Below are positions 33,814 to 43,940 of a stretch of DNA of 64,000 nt, in pieces. The stretch covers positions 42,163 through 106,162 of the forward strand of contig CADADB010000008.1 of the NCBI GenBank assembly GCA_902786595.1, in the 5' to 3' direction. The position numbers and the translations under genes were made by a program. Below the pieces are notes generated by a model, which was given only the letters and a program-made list of their open reading frames with translations, did not search any database and had not been told where the DNA came from. How positions within the stretch are numbered: position 1 is the first letter of the stretch; every line of letters begins with the position of its first letter. This stretch comes from an uncultured Bacteroidota bacterium. GTDB lineage: Bacteria > Bacteroidota > Bacteroidia > Bacteroidales > WCHB1-69.

Positions 33814-34638
33814 TTATTTTTTCTTTCTTTCAACGATGAACTGGTTGGAGTTCTTCTTCGGGCGACGGGTCTTGTAACCTTTCGCGGGCATACCGTTGCG
33901 TGAACGCGGATTACCACCGGACGCACGACCTTCACCACCACCCATCGGGTGATCGACAGGGTTCATGACGACACCGCGGTTGCGCGGACGACGGCCGAGC
34001 CAGCGGGTACGGCCTGCCTTGCCGGACACCTCCAAGCTATGGTCTCCGTTGGAGACGATACCTACGGTGGCCTTGCATGCACAGAGGATCATGCGGGTTT
34101 CGCCTGAAGGCAGTTTGATGATGGCGTAGCGACCGTCACGGGACATCAGCTGTGCGTAGGAACCGGCGCTGCGGGCGATCTTGCCACCCTGACCGGGACG
34201 CATCTCGATGTTGTGAATGATGGAGCCGAGGGGGATCTCACCAATCGGGAGGCAGTTGCCCAAATCGGGGGCGACGCCTGCGCCGCTGACGATCTGTTGT
34301 CCCACCTTGATGCCGTGAGGAGCCACGATGTAGCGTTTCTCGCCATCGGCATAGAACAGCAACGCGATACGAGCCGAACGGTTCGGGTCGTATTCAATCG
34401 TTTTTACGGTAGCCGGTACACCATCTTTGTTTCTTTTAAAATCTATGATGCGATACATCTGCTTATGACCGCCTCCGCGGTACCGTATCGTCATCTTACC
34501 ACTGTTGTTGCGGCCGCCTGTGCTGCGTTTCGGGCAAAGGAGGCTCTTTTCGGGCTTGTTCGTGGTAATGTCATCGTAAGCGCTTATCACTTTGAAGCGC
34601 TGACCCGGCGTTACTGGTTTGTACTTTTTTAATGCCAT
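33814..34638 (-). CDS. rplB: 50S ribosomal protein L2
   Basis: A large-subunit protein near the peptidyl-transferase centre. The 274 residues include the conserved histidine region [20 protein letters not shown] and GRKTRRPKK-type basic end. Seventeen bases before rpsS. A short ATAACCC array lies between rplW and this gene and ends close to its ATG. Confidence 0.98.
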   Translation of the reverse strand: MALKKYKPVTPGQRFKVISAYDDITTNKPEKSLLCPKRSTGGRNNSGKMTIRYRGGGHKQMYRIIDFKRNKDGVPATVKTIEYDPNRSARIALLFYADGEKRYIVAPHGIKVGQQIVSGAGVAPDLGNCLPIGEIPLGSIIHNIEMRPGQGGKIARSAGSYAQLMSRDGRYAIIKLPSGETRMILCACKATVGIVSNGDHSLEVSGKAGRTRWLGRRPRNRGVVMNPVDHPMGGGEGRASGGNPRSRNGMPAKGYKTRRPKKNSNQFIVERKKK

Positions 34639-34647
34639 TTCTTTTAA

Positions 34648-34678
34648 AGGTTATAGGTTATGGGTTATGGGTTATTGA
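34648..34678 (-). repeat. 7-bp ATAACCC/ATAACCT array before rplB
   Basis: Four units with TAA on the minus strand, ending 10 bases before the rplB start inside the ribosomal-protein operon. Confidence 0.8.
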
Positions 34679-34707
34679 AGCTCAATAGCCGAAACCGTCA
34701 CCCGTTA

Positions 34708-34998
34708 TTAAATGTTACTGTAGAAATCGATTTTTTGTTCTTTGTCAACGAAGACGTATGCCTTCTTGAAATTGTTCTTTTGTCCTAAGATGACACCTGC
34801 CTTGGTGTTGCGAGCGGTGGATTTGCCGCGTTGGATAAGCGTGTTCACGCGCACCACTTTCACGTTATAGATGGACTCGATCTCGCGTTTGATCTCGGGT
34901 TTCGTGGCCTCGCGCGTCACCATGAAGCCGTAGCGGTTGTACTTTTCAGCCACGGTGGTCATCTTCTCACTGATGATGGGTTTTATAATGACACTCAT
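34708..34998 (-). CDS. rplW: 50S ribosomal protein L23
   Basis: Binds 23S rRNA at the exit tunnel and docks trigger factor and SRP. The 96 residues show IIKPIISEKMT at the start, NRYGFMV and NVKVVRVNTLIQRGKS, all typical. Twenty-seven bases after rplD and 69 before rplB. Confidence 0.97.
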   Translation of the reverse strand: MSVIIKPIISEKMTTVAEKYNRYGFMVTREATKPEIKREIESIYNVKVVRVNTLIQRGKSTARNTKAGVILGQKNNFKKAYVFVDKEQKIDFYSNI

Positions 34999-35025
34999 TG
35001 TTCTGTCTTTTTAAGGGTGATTGAA

Positions 35026-35655
35026 TTATTCGCCTAACATTTTGTCCAACTCCTTGAGACTGCTCTCGCAGATGATGAGGTTGTTGGCGTTAAGCACATG
35101 ATACGTATTGGCCTCGATGGCGCGCATGATGTTGGTGCGCTGCAGGTTGCGTCCTGACAAGAAAACATTCTTGTTGTTGTCGGGCAGCAGAAGGAGGGTT
35201 TTCTTGCCTTCAAGATTGAGGTTCTTGAGCATGGCCTTGTATTCCTTGGTCTTGGGCTCGTTGAAGGTGAAGTCCTCGACCACGGTGATATTGCCTTCCT
35301 GCTGTTTGTAGGTGAAGGCGGAGAAGCGTGCGAGACGTTTCACTTTCTTGTTGAGCTTGAAACCGTAGTCGCGAGGATGAGGTCCGAAAACGGTGGCACC
35401 TCCGCGGATGGTCGGGCTCTTGATGCTACCGGCACGGGCGCCGCCAGTACCTTTCTGCCGTTTCAGCTTGCGAGTGCTGCCTGACACGGTGGAGCGTTCC
35501 AGCGTATTGTGCGTGCCTTGTCTTTGATTTGCCAAATATTGTTTCACGTCAAGCCAGATGGCATGATCGTTCGGTTCCACGTTGAAGATCTTATCGTTCA
35601 GGGTAACCGTCTTTGCAGTCGCGCTGCCGTCTATCTTATAAACTGTTAGCTCCAT
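35026..35655 (-). CDS. rplD: 50S ribosomal protein L4
   Basis: Lines the exit tunnel. In enterobacteria it also represses its own operon. The 209 residues contain the tunnel loop [33 protein letters not shown]. The start codon overlaps the end of rplC by 10 bases, implying coupled translation. Confidence 0.97.
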   Translation of the reverse strand: MELTVYKIDGSATAKTVTLNDKIFNVEPNDHAIWLDVKQYLANQRQGTHNTLERSTVSGSTRKLKRQKGTGGARAGSIKSPTIRGGATVFGPHPRDYGFKLNKKVKRLARFSAFTYKQQEGNITVVEDFTFNEPKTKEYKAMLKNLNLEGKKTLLLLPDNNKNVFLSGRNLQRTNIMRAIEANTYHVLNANNLIICESSLKELDKMLGE

Positions 35656-36275
35656 CTCTCAATAATTATATATGAACCATTGGCTCCCGGAACGGAACCT
35701 TTAACTAATAATAAATTCTTCTCTTTCACGATCTTGACGATCTGGAGGTTGATGACCTTCACTTTGGCGTTGCCCATCTGGCCGGCCATGCGCATGCCCT
35801 TGAACACGCGTGACGGGTAAGAGGATGCACCCATAGAACCGGGGGCTCTCAAACGGTTGTGCTGGCCGTGGGTGGCATCACCGACACCGCGGAAGTGGTG
35901 GCGTTTCACAACACCCTGGAAACCCTTACCTTTGGAGGTGCCGCTGACATCCACGAACTCGCCTTCCTCGAAGACGGTGACGTCGAGCACTTCACCCAAA
36001 GACTTGCGGTGACCTTCCTCGAAGCGGGTGAACTCACGCAGAATCTTCTTCGGCGTGGTGCCGGCCTTCGCGAAGTGACCCTTCAGCGACTTGGTCGTGT
36101 TTTTCTCTTTCTTCTCGTCGTAAGCCAATTGGATAGCGCTGTAGCCGTCCTTCTCGACGGTTTTGACTTGCGTGACCACGCAAGGACCAGCCTCTAACAC
36201 CGTGCACGGCACAACCTTGCCGGAGGCATCGTAGATGCTAGTCATCCCAATTTTTTTTCCTATTAATCCTGACAT
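35646..36275 (-). CDS. rplC: 50S ribosomal protein L3
   Basis: An early-assembly large-subunit protein. The 209 residues begin [16 protein letters not shown] and contain the core [20 protein letters not shown] and [19 protein letters not shown]. It is the first gene of the operon here. rpsJ, which normally precedes it, is absent: upstream is 273 bases of non-coding DNA with a promoter box and then a T9SS-type surface protein on the other strand. Confidence 0.97.
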   Translation of the reverse strand: MSGLIGKKIGMTSIYDASGKVVPCTVLEAGPCVVTQVKTVEKDGYSAIQLAYDEKKEKNTTKSLKGHFAKAGTTPKKILREFTRFEEGHRKSLGEVLDVTVFEEGEFVDVSGTSKGKGFQGVVKRHHFRGVGDATHGQHNRLRAPGSMGASSYPSRVFKGMRMAGQMGNAKVKVINLQIVKIVKEKNLLLVKGSVPGANGSYIIIERWS

Positions 36276-36336
36276 TTTTGGTTAGATTTATAAAATAATT
36301 TGACTTTTTACGCCTGTTTCGACACTTTGCCTTGTT

Positions 36337-36367
36337 GTTTAATTAACTGAAACCCAATTAATTAAAC
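36337..36367 (-). promoter_or_regulatory. AT-rich stem-loop in the rplC leader
   Basis: A perfect 10-bp inverted repeat (GTTTAATTAA / TTAATTAAAC) with an 11-base loop between the promoter box and rplC. Possibly a leader structure for ribosomal-protein control, but no family match is claimed. Confidence 0.35.
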
Positions 36368-36396
36368 ACTGAAAACCAGTTTTTCTAACAAGCGTG

Positions 36397-36404
36397 CAAA
36401 TATA
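36397..36404 (-). promoter_or_regulatory. -7 promoter box (TATATTTG) for the ribosomal-protein operon
   Basis: Minus-strand TATATTTGCACG, 121 bases before rplC, leaving a leader of about 115 bases. Confidence 0.6.
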
Positions 36405-36517
36405 CACTTTTTCTTTATACTCAGTCATTTGCGCAAAAAAAGTTTTCAACAAGAAAAGCCAACACATTATTTTTTACACACATATTATAATATTAATGTA
36501 TATGACTGAAAAAAATG

Positions 36518-36525
36518 TATATTTG
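36518..36525 (+). promoter_or_regulatory. -7 promoter box (TATATTTG) for the T9SS type B protein
   Basis: TATATTTGCC, 23 bases before the proposed TTG start at 36549. Confidence 0.5.
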
Positions 36526-36548
36526 CCAACTTAAATTTTATATACATT

Positions 36549-39278
36549 TTGGATATTTATACAGTGAGAAAAACAAGCCCGATTTTGGATATACAGCATA
36601 TATTAGCTGGAAACAGATTACTTTTCAGTTTATTTTTGGCTTTTATGGCTGTTTTGCCGCTCCATGCGCAAATCGACAACCTCTTCTGGTTCGCCGCACC
36701 GGACATTTCGGCCAACCACGCACATAACCCGATCACCTTCTGCTTCACCTCGTTCAGCAGTCCCGCCACGGTGACGATCTCTCAACCGGCGAACCCCGGC
36801 TTCGCACCCGTGACCGTCAATCTCAACGCTTACAGTTACTATGCCTTGGATGTCACCAGCCAGGAAAGCATTGTGGAGACCGCGCCCGAGAACACCATCT
36901 GCAACTACGGTTTCAAGATCACTTCCACCGCAAACATCACCACATACTATCAGTTAGGCGCCAACAACAGTGAAATCTACACCCTCAAGGGACGTAACGG
37001 TCTGGGCACCGACTTCACCGTGCCGATGCAGAACTTCCTGGTGGACGGTCCGCCGTCAGACCCGCGCAACAGCATCGAAATCGTGGCCACGGAAAACAAC
37101 ACCACGGTGACCATCATCCCGTCCCAGCCGCTTCAAGGCGGCATCGCGGCCGGGACCCCCATCACGATCACACTTAACGCCGGACAGTCGTACTGCATCA
37201 AGTCGCAGGACCAGTCTGCCGCTGGCCACCTCACCAACACGCGCATCACCTCCGACAAGCCCATCGCAGTGAACTCCACCGACGACTCCGTGGCCAGCAA
37301 CCAAATCTCGGGTTACTCCGGACAGGACCTGGTGGGCGAGCAGCTCGTACCTGACGAATACGCCGGCGACTTCTTCATCGCCATGTACAACAACCGCTTG
37401 TTCGAGAATATCTGCATAATCCCCATTCACGACACCACCCACGTCTATATCAACGGCAGCACCACGCCGACGGCAACACTGAACACCGGGCAGAGCTTTA
37501 CCTACATGCCCAGCAATTCGCCGACCATCGCCACCATGATCACTTCCGACAAACCGATTCACGTGTTCCAGGTGACGGGTTCCGACGGCGAGGCGGGCGG
37601 CACGCAGCTTCCCGCGTTGGGCTGCACCGGTTCCCAAGAGGTCGTCTATGCACGCCCCTCCTACTCCACCCACTTGAGACTCTCAATTGTGGTGCCTACC
37701 GCATACGTTAATGGATTCACCATGACCGCCGGCAACAACAATATCCCCTTGAATGCCACCGACTTCACCATACTTCCTTACAACAACGCATGGTCTTACT
37801 GCTACAAGGACTTCTCGAATTCCGTCCCCACTCAGACCGTCATGATGATTCAAAACTCCCTTGGACCTTTTCACCTGGGTATTCTCGACTACTACTCCGG
37901 CATGTCTTCTTCGTTGGGCTACTTCAGCGATTACAGCAGTGTTGGGCACATTGATGTCTATATGCGCGACCTATATTGCCTCCACGATTCCGTTGAATTC
38001 AATTACATCACGGAAAACATCGATACAGTGTTTCTCATCACGCCGACGAGCGACACATTGACGCAAGAGCCGTATGTCATCCACGACCTCACACTGGCCG
38101 ACACAGGCAAATATTACCTGCTGGCCCACAGCGCTATCGGCTGTGAGGACACCTGGTTGCTGGACAGCATCAACATCCAGCTGGTCAACTCTTACAAGCC
38201 CGACCTTGGTCCCGACCAGTATCTCTGCAGCGGTGAAGTGGCTGTGCTGAGGGCCAATTATGCCTCTGACGGCGTGCAATACTACTGGAACACCGGTGAT
38301 ACTGGCGACTCTATTGAAGTCATCACCACCGGCGAATACATTCTGAATGTGTCTGTGGAAAACGACGCCGCCCTGAACTGCGAAAGTTCTGACACCGTGT
38401 TCGTCTATTTCTACCCACTGCCGCAAGCCGACTTGGAAGCCGATATTGTTTCGGGCTGTACCCCGCTCACCATTCATTTCACCGATATCTCACATCCTAC
38501 TCCCGACAGTCTTACGACAGAATGGATGATTTTCGATGAAAATTTCAACATCATCAACTATTCAAGCGAGGACAACCCCGTCTTCGACTTCACTGATGCC
38601 GGAGTTTATTCCGTCAAACTGGTCATTACCACACCCGAAGGATGTAAAGATTCCATCACCAAGTGGAATTACATCATCACTTCGCCACAACCCGATATCG
38701 ATTTCCTCGCCACTCCAGAGATATCCATGATGAGCGAGAATGGCGGCAACGTGGATTTCACCGCTTATTTATCGGACAACGTGGTGAACAACCCCACCAA
38801 CCACCTGGTTTGGAGCTTCGGTGACGGGGACGAAACCGAAAACGAGATCTCTACCTCGCACCTCTATTCCAGTTGGGGCGATTATGTGGTCACCCTGACG
38901 CTGGTCACCCAAGGCGGGTGCGGCGACTCGGTGAGCCATTCCATTGTGATAGAGGACGACCTGATTTTCCCGAACGTGATCACGCCCAACGGCGATGGCA
39001 TCAACGACGTGTGGGCCATCGAAAACCTTAACACAGACATCAATCCTGAAGACCCGGACGAGTACCGCCACAATGAGCTACGCATCAGCGACCGCTGGGG
39101 CAAGGTTGTGTTCCATGCCAAGAATTACGACACATGGGCGAAAGATGGAGAAATTCACGAAGGGACGAACCCATTCACCGGCAACGACCTCAGCGACGGA
39201 GTCTATTTTTACACCTTCACCTACAAAGGCAAGGCCAAGACCACACAGTGGCACGGATCCATCACGATAATTAGGTAA
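36549..39278 (+). CDS. Large T9SS surface protein: IgGFc-binding-like, PKD, type B sorting domain
   Basis: A secreted or surface protein of about 909 residues. After a signal peptide (LLFSLFLAFMAVLPLHAQ) comes a region resembling the IgGFc-binding N-terminal domain (about 45-420, with ITSDKPIHVFQVTGSDGEAG). Ig/PKD-type sandwiches follow (SGCTPLTIHFTDIS, LVWSFGDGDE). The end is a gliding-motility/CHU-type C-terminal domain (FPNVITPNGDGINDVW, RISDRWGKVVFH, DGVYFYTFTYKGK), the T9SS type B sorting signal. No in-frame ATG precedes the signal peptide. TTG (36549) or GTG (36564) must be used, and GTG leaves a good signal peptide. It ends 8 bases from the convergent protease gene with no terminator between. 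Confidence 0.85.
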   Translation: MDIYTVRKTSPILDIQHILAGNRLLFSLFLAFMAVLPLHAQIDNLFWFAAPDISANHAHNPITFCFTSFSSPATVTISQPANPGFAPVTVNLNAYSYYALDVTSQESIVETAPENTICNYGFKITSTANITTYYQLGANNSEIYTLKGRNGLGTDFTVPMQNFLVDGPPSDPRNSIEIVATENNTTVTIIPSQPLQGGIAAGTPITITLNAGQSYCIKSQDQSAAGHLTNTRITSDKPIAVNSTDDSVASNQISGYSGQDLVGEQLVPDEYAGDFFIAMYNNRLFENICIIPIHDTTHVYINGSTTPTATLNTGQSFTYMPSNSPTIATMITSDKPIHVFQVTGSDGEAGGTQLPALGCTGSQEVVYARPSYSTHLRLSIVVPTAYVNGFTMTAGNNNIPLNATDFTILPYNNAWSYCYKDFSNSVPTQTVMMIQNSLGPFHLGILDYYSGMSSSLGYFSDYSSVGHIDVYMRDLYCLHDSVEFNYITENIDTVFLITPTSDTLTQEPYVIHDLTLADTGKYYLLAHSAIGCEDTWLLDSINIQLVNSYKPDLGPDQYLCSGEVAVLRANYASDGVQYYWNTGDTGDSIEVITTGEYILNVSVENDAALNCESSDTVFVYFYPLPQADLEADIVSGCTPLTIHFTDISHPTPDSLTTEWMIFDENFNIINYSSEDNPVFDFTDAGVYSVKLVITTPEGCKDSITKWNYIITSPQPDIDFLATPEISMMSENGGNVDFTAYLSDNVVNNPTNHLVWSFGDGDETENEISTSHLYSSWGDYVVTLTLVTQGGCGDSVSHSIVIEDDLIFPNVITPNGDGINDVWAIENLNTDINPEDPDEYRHNELRISDRWGKVVFHAKNYDTWAKDGEIHEGTNPFTGNDLSDGVYFYTFTYKGKAKTTQWHGSITIIR

Positions 39279-39286
39279 AATAGGCC

Positions 39287-40840
39287 CTACCGTTTCACGA
39301 ACCTTTTCGTCACAACACCGGCATCTGTGGTCACGCGCACAAAATAAATGCCGCTGGCCAGACCAGAAACATTGACGGGTGTGGTTTCGGCTGTGACCGT
39401 AACGATTTGCAATAATTTGCCATACACATCAAACAATTGCAATTCCCCTCCCCATTCTTCATTCATTCTACATTCTACATTGATCACATCCGTGGCGGGA
39501 TTCGGATAAACCCGCACATTATCCGCCAATGTGTGCTCCTCAATGCCCGTGTCGAAGAAGTGGACATGGAAAGTCAATTGGTTGCCGTTTTCCTGTATGT
39601 TGGTGATTTCGAAGCTGTTTTCGGGCGTGCCGTCAGTCAGGTAGGGATGAGGATCCGTGTTCGGACCGAAGGAGGTGCGACCGGAAGCTTGACTGAAATG
39701 CGCCTCATGGATAAAGCCGTTCACAGTATCAATCTCGCTGCCAGGACGGAAAATCCAGTACTGGTGCGCCTGATTGTAGAAGTCGAAGAAGGCGTTGGCA
39801 AACATACCGTTGTAATCCAACGTCACGGTGTCGTTCCAACGAGCCACCAGCAAGCCAGTGCCGGGAATGTTTTCGTCAAAAAGATCCGCCTGACTGCGAT
39901 ACTCGAGCACATACCACTGTGTGGGGTCAATGTGCGATTTGATGTAATAGCAATTCTGCGACGGACTGGAACCCACACTCAACAGCGTGTAGTCGCCATC
40001 TTCTGTGATTTCGATAGGGTCGTCAGACACATGCAGGATTTTGTTCTTGTAAATGGCGGCCATCTGGTTGTTCTGATAGTCGCTGCACATCATGTCCCAC
40101 GTTCCGGCAGCTGAGATGTCCCCATAATTGACGTAATGGTAAAGGTCTGGCAGGTCGAGCGAATGCCCCATTTCATGGCGGAACACATGGGCGCTGAACA
40201 TGTCCGAGGATGCCCCTTCAAACTCAAAATTGAACGTATTGATTTTCAGCCCGTTGATTTTCGGCTCATAATCAAGTGAATCGTACGGGAAATACTCCAT
40301 GTGAGGCCACAGAATGGAAGCCCAGGAGCCCGTGCCGCCTTTCACGATAATGCTGAGATTATCGAGCATCCCGTCATCATTGCCGTCAAGACTGACATTC
40401 GAATCAACTAAATGCATGGAATCAACATAGCTGACAATGCGCCCTAAGAGCTGCGCCTCGCGCATGGAGACGCCCAAAAACGGGTTCGGCTCCGTGTAGC
40501 CGATGGGATTCCATGGAGCGTACGGTTCAAAATATCCACGCGGCTGATCATCCTGATACGAGACAATCACCCCGTTCTGGATATTGTTCGTATATATGGT
40601 ATTGTAATGGATCTTGCCGTAGGTCATCACGTCATAAAAATTATAGACACTGAGGTAACCCGGCGTTTTCCCGTTAAACATGGTGTCGATTTGCGCAAAT
40701 GAATGGTTAATCTCCCCATCATTGGCAAAACGTACAAAAACGACCAAATTCGTTAATTCTGTGGTGTTTTGAGCCATCGAAACCATCGGCATAAACACCG
40801 ATAGTATGCTAACAATCAATGTCAAAAATAAATTTTTCAT
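39287..40840 (-). CDS. M6-family metalloprotease with T9SS type A sorting domain
   Basis: A secreted zinc protease of the immune-inhibitor-A-like M6 family, about 517 residues. A signal peptide (MKNLFLTLIVSILSVFMPMV) precedes the catalytic domain, with the zinc motif HEMGHSLDLPDLYHY (His, His, Glu, plus the downstream Asp/His of the family) and a Met-turn-like TWDMMCSD. The C-terminal 75 residues form a T9SS type A tail (VRVYPNPATDVINVE, LASGIYFVRVTTD, KRFVKR). The ATG at 40840 starts the signal peptide; an in-frame ATG at 40855 adds five residues. It is the last gene after asnS and rpoN. Confidence 0.92.
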   Translation of the reverse strand: MKNLFLTLIVSILSVFMPMVSMAQNTTELTNLVVFVRFANDGEINHSFAQIDTMFNGKTPGYLSVYNFYDVMTYGKIHYNTIYTNNIQNGVIVSYQDDQPRGYFEPYAPWNPIGYTEPNPFLGVSMREAQLLGRIVSYVDSMHLVDSNVSLDGNDDGMLDNLSIIVKGGTGSWASILWPHMEYFPYDSLDYEPKINGLKINTFNFEFEGASSDMFSAHVFRHEMGHSLDLPDLYHYVNYGDISAAGTWDMMCSDYQNNQMAAIYKNKILHVSDDPIEITEDGDYTLLSVGSSPSQNCYYIKSHIDPTQWYVLEYRSQADLFDENIPGTGLLVARWNDTVTLDYNGMFANAFFDFYNQAHQYWIFRPGSEIDTVNGFIHEAHFSQASGRTSFGPNTDPHPYLTDGTPENSFEITNIQENGNQLTFHVHFFDTGIEEHTLADNVRVYPNPATDVINVECRMNEEWGGELQLFDVYGKLLQIVTVTAETTPVNVSGLASGIYFVRVTTDAGVVTKRFVKR

Positions 40841-40851
40841 ATTCTTTAAAA

Positions 40852-40887
40852 TCATAAGTCCTAGATCTAAAGTCTTACATCCTATAA
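40852..40887 (-). repeat. Degenerate 7-bp stop array after rpoN
   Basis: Minus words TTATAGG, ATGTAAG, ACTTTAG, ATCTAGG, ACTTATGA. TAG, TAA, TAG, TAG and TGA are present in turn. The first TAG is the rpoN stop, and the alternative ATG of the protease lies in the last. Confidence 0.7.
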
Positions 40888-42399
40888 CTCTTTTCGAAGA
40901 CGTGCCACCGGGATGCCCATCTGTTCGCGATATTTCGCGACGGTGCGGCGAGCGATGTTGTATCCCTTCTCGTTCAGCATCGCACAGATTTTATCATCGG
41001 AAAGGGGCTTCTTTTTGTCTTCTTCCGCGACAAGGTCTCCCAAAATCTGTTTGATTTCCTTGGAGGAGACATCGTCATCGTTCACCGCCTCGGAAAAAAG
41101 GTGTTTCAAGGGGACGATGCCGAAATCCGTCTGCACATACTTGCTATTGGAAACACGGGAGATGGTGGAGATATCGGCTCCGACCTCCTGCGCTATCGTT
41201 TTGAGAATCATTGGTTTAAGATCCTTATTATCCCCAGTCATGAAATAATCGCGCTGATGCTGCATGATGGCGTACATCGTGTTGTAGAGCAACAACTCAC
41301 GCAAAGAGAGTGTCTTGATGAACTGCATCCCGTCATCCACATATTTTTTCATGAAGCGCTCGGCTTCGGCGCGGCGACGGTCGGCCTCCTCCTTCGACAA
41401 GAAACGGTATTCGTTGCTGAACTCCTTGTTAATCCGCACTTTAGGGACATACTGGTTGTTGAGGGTAAGTATCAGTTTCCCATCGCGGTTGGTGATGGTG
41501 AAATCCGGGATAATCACATCCGCATTTTTCTGCATAGGGCTGACCATTGCTGCCGGACGCGGATCCAACTTCTGGATCACCTCTAGAACTTCTTTCAATT
41601 CATCGTCCGTAATTTCCAAAGCGGAAGTGATTTTGTCATAATGCCTTTTCGTGAGCAAATCGAAACATTCCGCCACCACACGACGTGCCAAAAGATGGGC
41701 CTTGGTGGGGGAAGGCGTTTTGTCCAGTTGCAGCAGCAGACACTCTTGCAGGTTGCGGGCACCCGTGCCAGGAGGATCCAGCTCCTGCACAAAATGCGTC
41801 AACACATACTCCACCTCCTGCACATTCGTCTGGACATTCTCGTTGTAAAGGAGTTCGTTGACAATGGCCTGCAAATCCGCATGCAAGTACCCCGCATCAT
41901 CCAGAGTCCCAGTCAGATAGGTGGCAATCTGCGCCTGTTTCGGCGTCATGTCCATCGCATCCAACTGCAACTGCCACTGTTCATGCATCGATTCATAATA
42001 GACATCGGATTTTGGATTCTGCGGCAGCTCGTCGGGGGCGTTCATCTTGGCGATGTAATTCTCCAACTGCAAATCGGAAAAGCCATCGTCATAGTCATCG
42101 TTATCGCGATAATAGTCTTCCTTAAAAATCTCATCTTCAGGAAGTTGTTCATTTGAAAGTTCCAAGGGATCCCCATTGTCATCATACTCTTCCTGCACAG
42201 ATTCAACTTGATTGTCTGCGTCTTTGGCATTATCATCGTAGATCTCCAAAGCAGGATTGTCATCCACCGTGTTGCGGATTTCCTGCTCCAACGAGGCATA
42301 GGGCAGTTCCACGAGATGCATCAATTGCAACGTCAACGGCAGACCCACCTGCCGTTGAACGTTCTTTTGCTCTAATGAGATTTTATTTTGCGAAGGCAT
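40882..42399 (-). CDS. rpoN: RNA polymerase sigma-54 factor RpoN
   Basis: Directs polymerase to -24/-12 promoters that need an AAA+ activator, such as the one at 6.9-8.2 kb. The 505 residues show region I (QKNVQRQVGLPLTLQLMHLV, ELPYASLEQEI), an acidic region II (about 55-130), the core-binding domain and the C-terminal DNA-binding part with the RpoN box ARRTVAKYRE. It lies 8 bases after asnS, so it is likely co-transcribed with it. Its stop is the first unit of a degenerate array. Confidence 0.96.
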   Translation of the reverse strand: MPSQNKISLEQKNVQRQVGLPLTLQLMHLVELPYASLEQEIRNTVDDNPALEIYDDNAKDADNQVESVQEEYDDNGDPLELSNEQLPEDEIFKEDYYRDNDDYDDGFSDLQLENYIAKMNAPDELPQNPKSDVYYESMHEQWQLQLDAMDMTPKQAQIATYLTGTLDDAGYLHADLQAIVNELLYNENVQTNVQEVEYVLTHFVQELDPPGTGARNLQECLLLQLDKTPSPTKAHLLARRVVAECFDLLTKRHYDKITSALEITDDELKEVLEVIQKLDPRPAAMVSPMQKNADVIIPDFTITNRDGKLILTLNNQYVPKVRINKEFSNEYRFLSKEEADRRRAEAERFMKKYVDDGMQFIKTLSLRELLLYNTMYAIMQHQRDYFMTGDNKDLKPMILKTIAQEVGADISTISRVSNSKYVQTDFGIVPLKHLFSEAVNDDDVSSKEIKQILGDLVAEEDKKKPLSDDKICAMLNEKGYNIARRTVAKYREQMGIPVARLRKEL

Positions 42400-42407
42400 A
42401 TAAGCAA

Positions 42408-43805
42408 CTAAAACTCAGCGTTTTGTGGTGTTCTCGGGAAAGGAATGACATCACGGATATTGGTCATGCCAGTGACAAACAGCAGCAGACGCTCGAAACC
42501 GAGACCGAAACCAGAGTGCGGTGCGGAACCGAACTTGCGGGTGTCGAAATACCACCAGTATTGTTCCTCGGTCATGCCCAACTCATGGACACGATTCAGC
42601 AACTTATTATAATCGGCCTCACGCTCGGAACCGCCGATGATCTCGCCGATGGTCGGGAACAGCACGTCCATGGCACGCACCGTCTTACCATCATCGTTCT
42701 GCTTCATGTAGAACGCCTTGATCTCCTTCGGATAGTCCGTCAAAATGACCGGCTTCTTGAAATGGTTCTCCACCAGATAACGCTCATGCTCGGACTGCAA
42801 GTCGATACCCCACTTCACAGGATACTCGAATTTCTTCTTGGCCTGAAGCAGGATGTCGATAGCTTCGGTGTAGCCCAAACGCACAAAATCAACTTTCGTG
42901 ACCGATTCCAGACGATTTATGAGCTCTTTGTCGAACATATCATTGAGGAACTTCAAATCGTCCATATTGTTATCAAGGGCATACTGCACCAAATATTTGA
43001 TAAAATCTTCGGCAAGGTCCATGTTATCCTTGATATCGTAGAAGGCCATTTCGGGTTCAATCATCCAGAACTCCGCCAGATGGCGCGGCGTGTTGCTGTT
43101 CTCGGCGCGGAACGTGGGTCCGAAAGTGTAGATGTTGCCGAGAGCCATGGCACCCAATTCCCCTTCCAATTGTCCGGAAACCGTCAGATTGGTGTGTTTG
43201 CCGAAAAAGTCCTGCTTATAATCGATCTGGCCGTCCTCTGTGCGCGGGATGTTGTTGAGGTCGAACGTGGTGACATTGAACATCTCACCGGCGCCCTCCG
43301 CGTCAGAAGCGGTGATCAACGGGGTGTGGAGATAGAAGAAACCTCTGTCGTTGAAGTATTTGTGGATGGCGAATGCCATAGCGTGACGCAGACGGAGCAC
43401 GCAGCCGAAATAGTTGGTACGCGGACGCAGGTGGGCGATCTCACGGAGGAACTCCATGGAATGGCCCTTCTTCTGCAACGGATACTGCTCCGGATCGGCA
43501 CTACCGTAAACCTCTATTGTTTCGGCCTGTACCTCAACGGTCTGACCTTTACCTTGCGACTCGACCAGTTTTCCCGTCACATGGATGCATGAGCCGGTGG
43601 TAATCTGCTTCAGCAGCGCCTCGTCGAACTTCGCCGTGTCGGCCACCACCTGCAGATTGGTCACGATAGAACCGTCGTTGAGCGCAATGAACTGCACGAA
43701 ATTGTTGCCGCGTCTGGAACGCACCCAACCTTTAACCTCCACGGAATTGCCAATGCCGACAACCTCAGGAGTCTTGATGATATCTTTTAATCTTAATTTG
43801 TTCAT
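42408..43805 (-). CDS. asnS: Asparaginyl-tRNA synthetase
   Basis: A class IIb synthetase charging tRNA-Asn. The 465 residues have an N-terminal OB anticodon-binding fold ([20 protein letters not shown]) and the catalytic core with motif 2 ([20 protein letters not shown]) and motif 3 ([15 protein letters not shown]). The insert between them ([20 protein letters not shown]) is usual for AsnRS. Transcribed before rpoN. Confidence 0.96.
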   Translation of the reverse strand: MNKLRLKDIIKTPEVVGIGNSVEVKGWVRSRRGNNFVQFIALNDGSIVTNLQVVADTAKFDEALLKQITTGSCIHVTGKLVESQGKGQTVEVQAETIEVYGSADPEQYPLQKKGHSMEFLREIAHLRPRTNYFGCVLRLRHAMAFAIHKYFNDRGFFYLHTPLITASDAEGAGEMFNVTTFDLNNIPRTEDGQIDYKQDFFGKHTNLTVSGQLEGELGAMALGNIYTFGPTFRAENSNTPRHLAEFWMIEPEMAFYDIKDNMDLAEDFIKYLVQYALDNNMDDLKFLNDMFDKELINRLESVTKVDFVRLGYTEAIDILLQAKKKFEYPVKWGIDLQSEHERYLVENHFKKPVILTDYPKEIKAFYMKQNDDGKTVRAMDVLFPTIGEIIGGSEREADYNKLLNRVHELGMTEEQYWWYFDTRKFGSAPHSGFGLGFERLLLFVTGMTNIRDVIPFPRTPQNAEF

Positions 43806-43810
43806 ATTTT

Positions 43811-43873
43811 TGACTATAACTATGACTATAACTATGACTATAACTATTGACTATAACTATTGACTATAACTAC
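43811..43873 (-). repeat. 12-13-bp TAGTTATAGTCA array before asnS
   Basis: Five units, TGACTATAACTA on the plus strand with an extra T in the last ones. On the minus strand each unit has TAG twice. It ends just before the asnS ATG. Confidence 0.85.
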
Positions 43874-43884
43874 TGGCTTTGGGC

Positions 43885-43940
43885 TATTAACTATTAACTC
43901 TAAGCTTCAATAACCAATAACCCATAACCCATAACCATTA
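43885..43940 (-). repeat. Heptamer words (TTATGGG/TTATTGG, AGTTAAT) after rpoD
   Basis: Minus strand from the rpoD stop: GTAATGG, TTATGGG, TTATGGG, TTATTGG, TTATTGA, then AGTTAAT twice. Only some units carry stops. Confidence 0.7.

Noticed and set aside
42153-43592. 479-codon plus-strand reading frame opposite asnS
   Set aside because: Antisense shadow of asnS and the start of rpoN.
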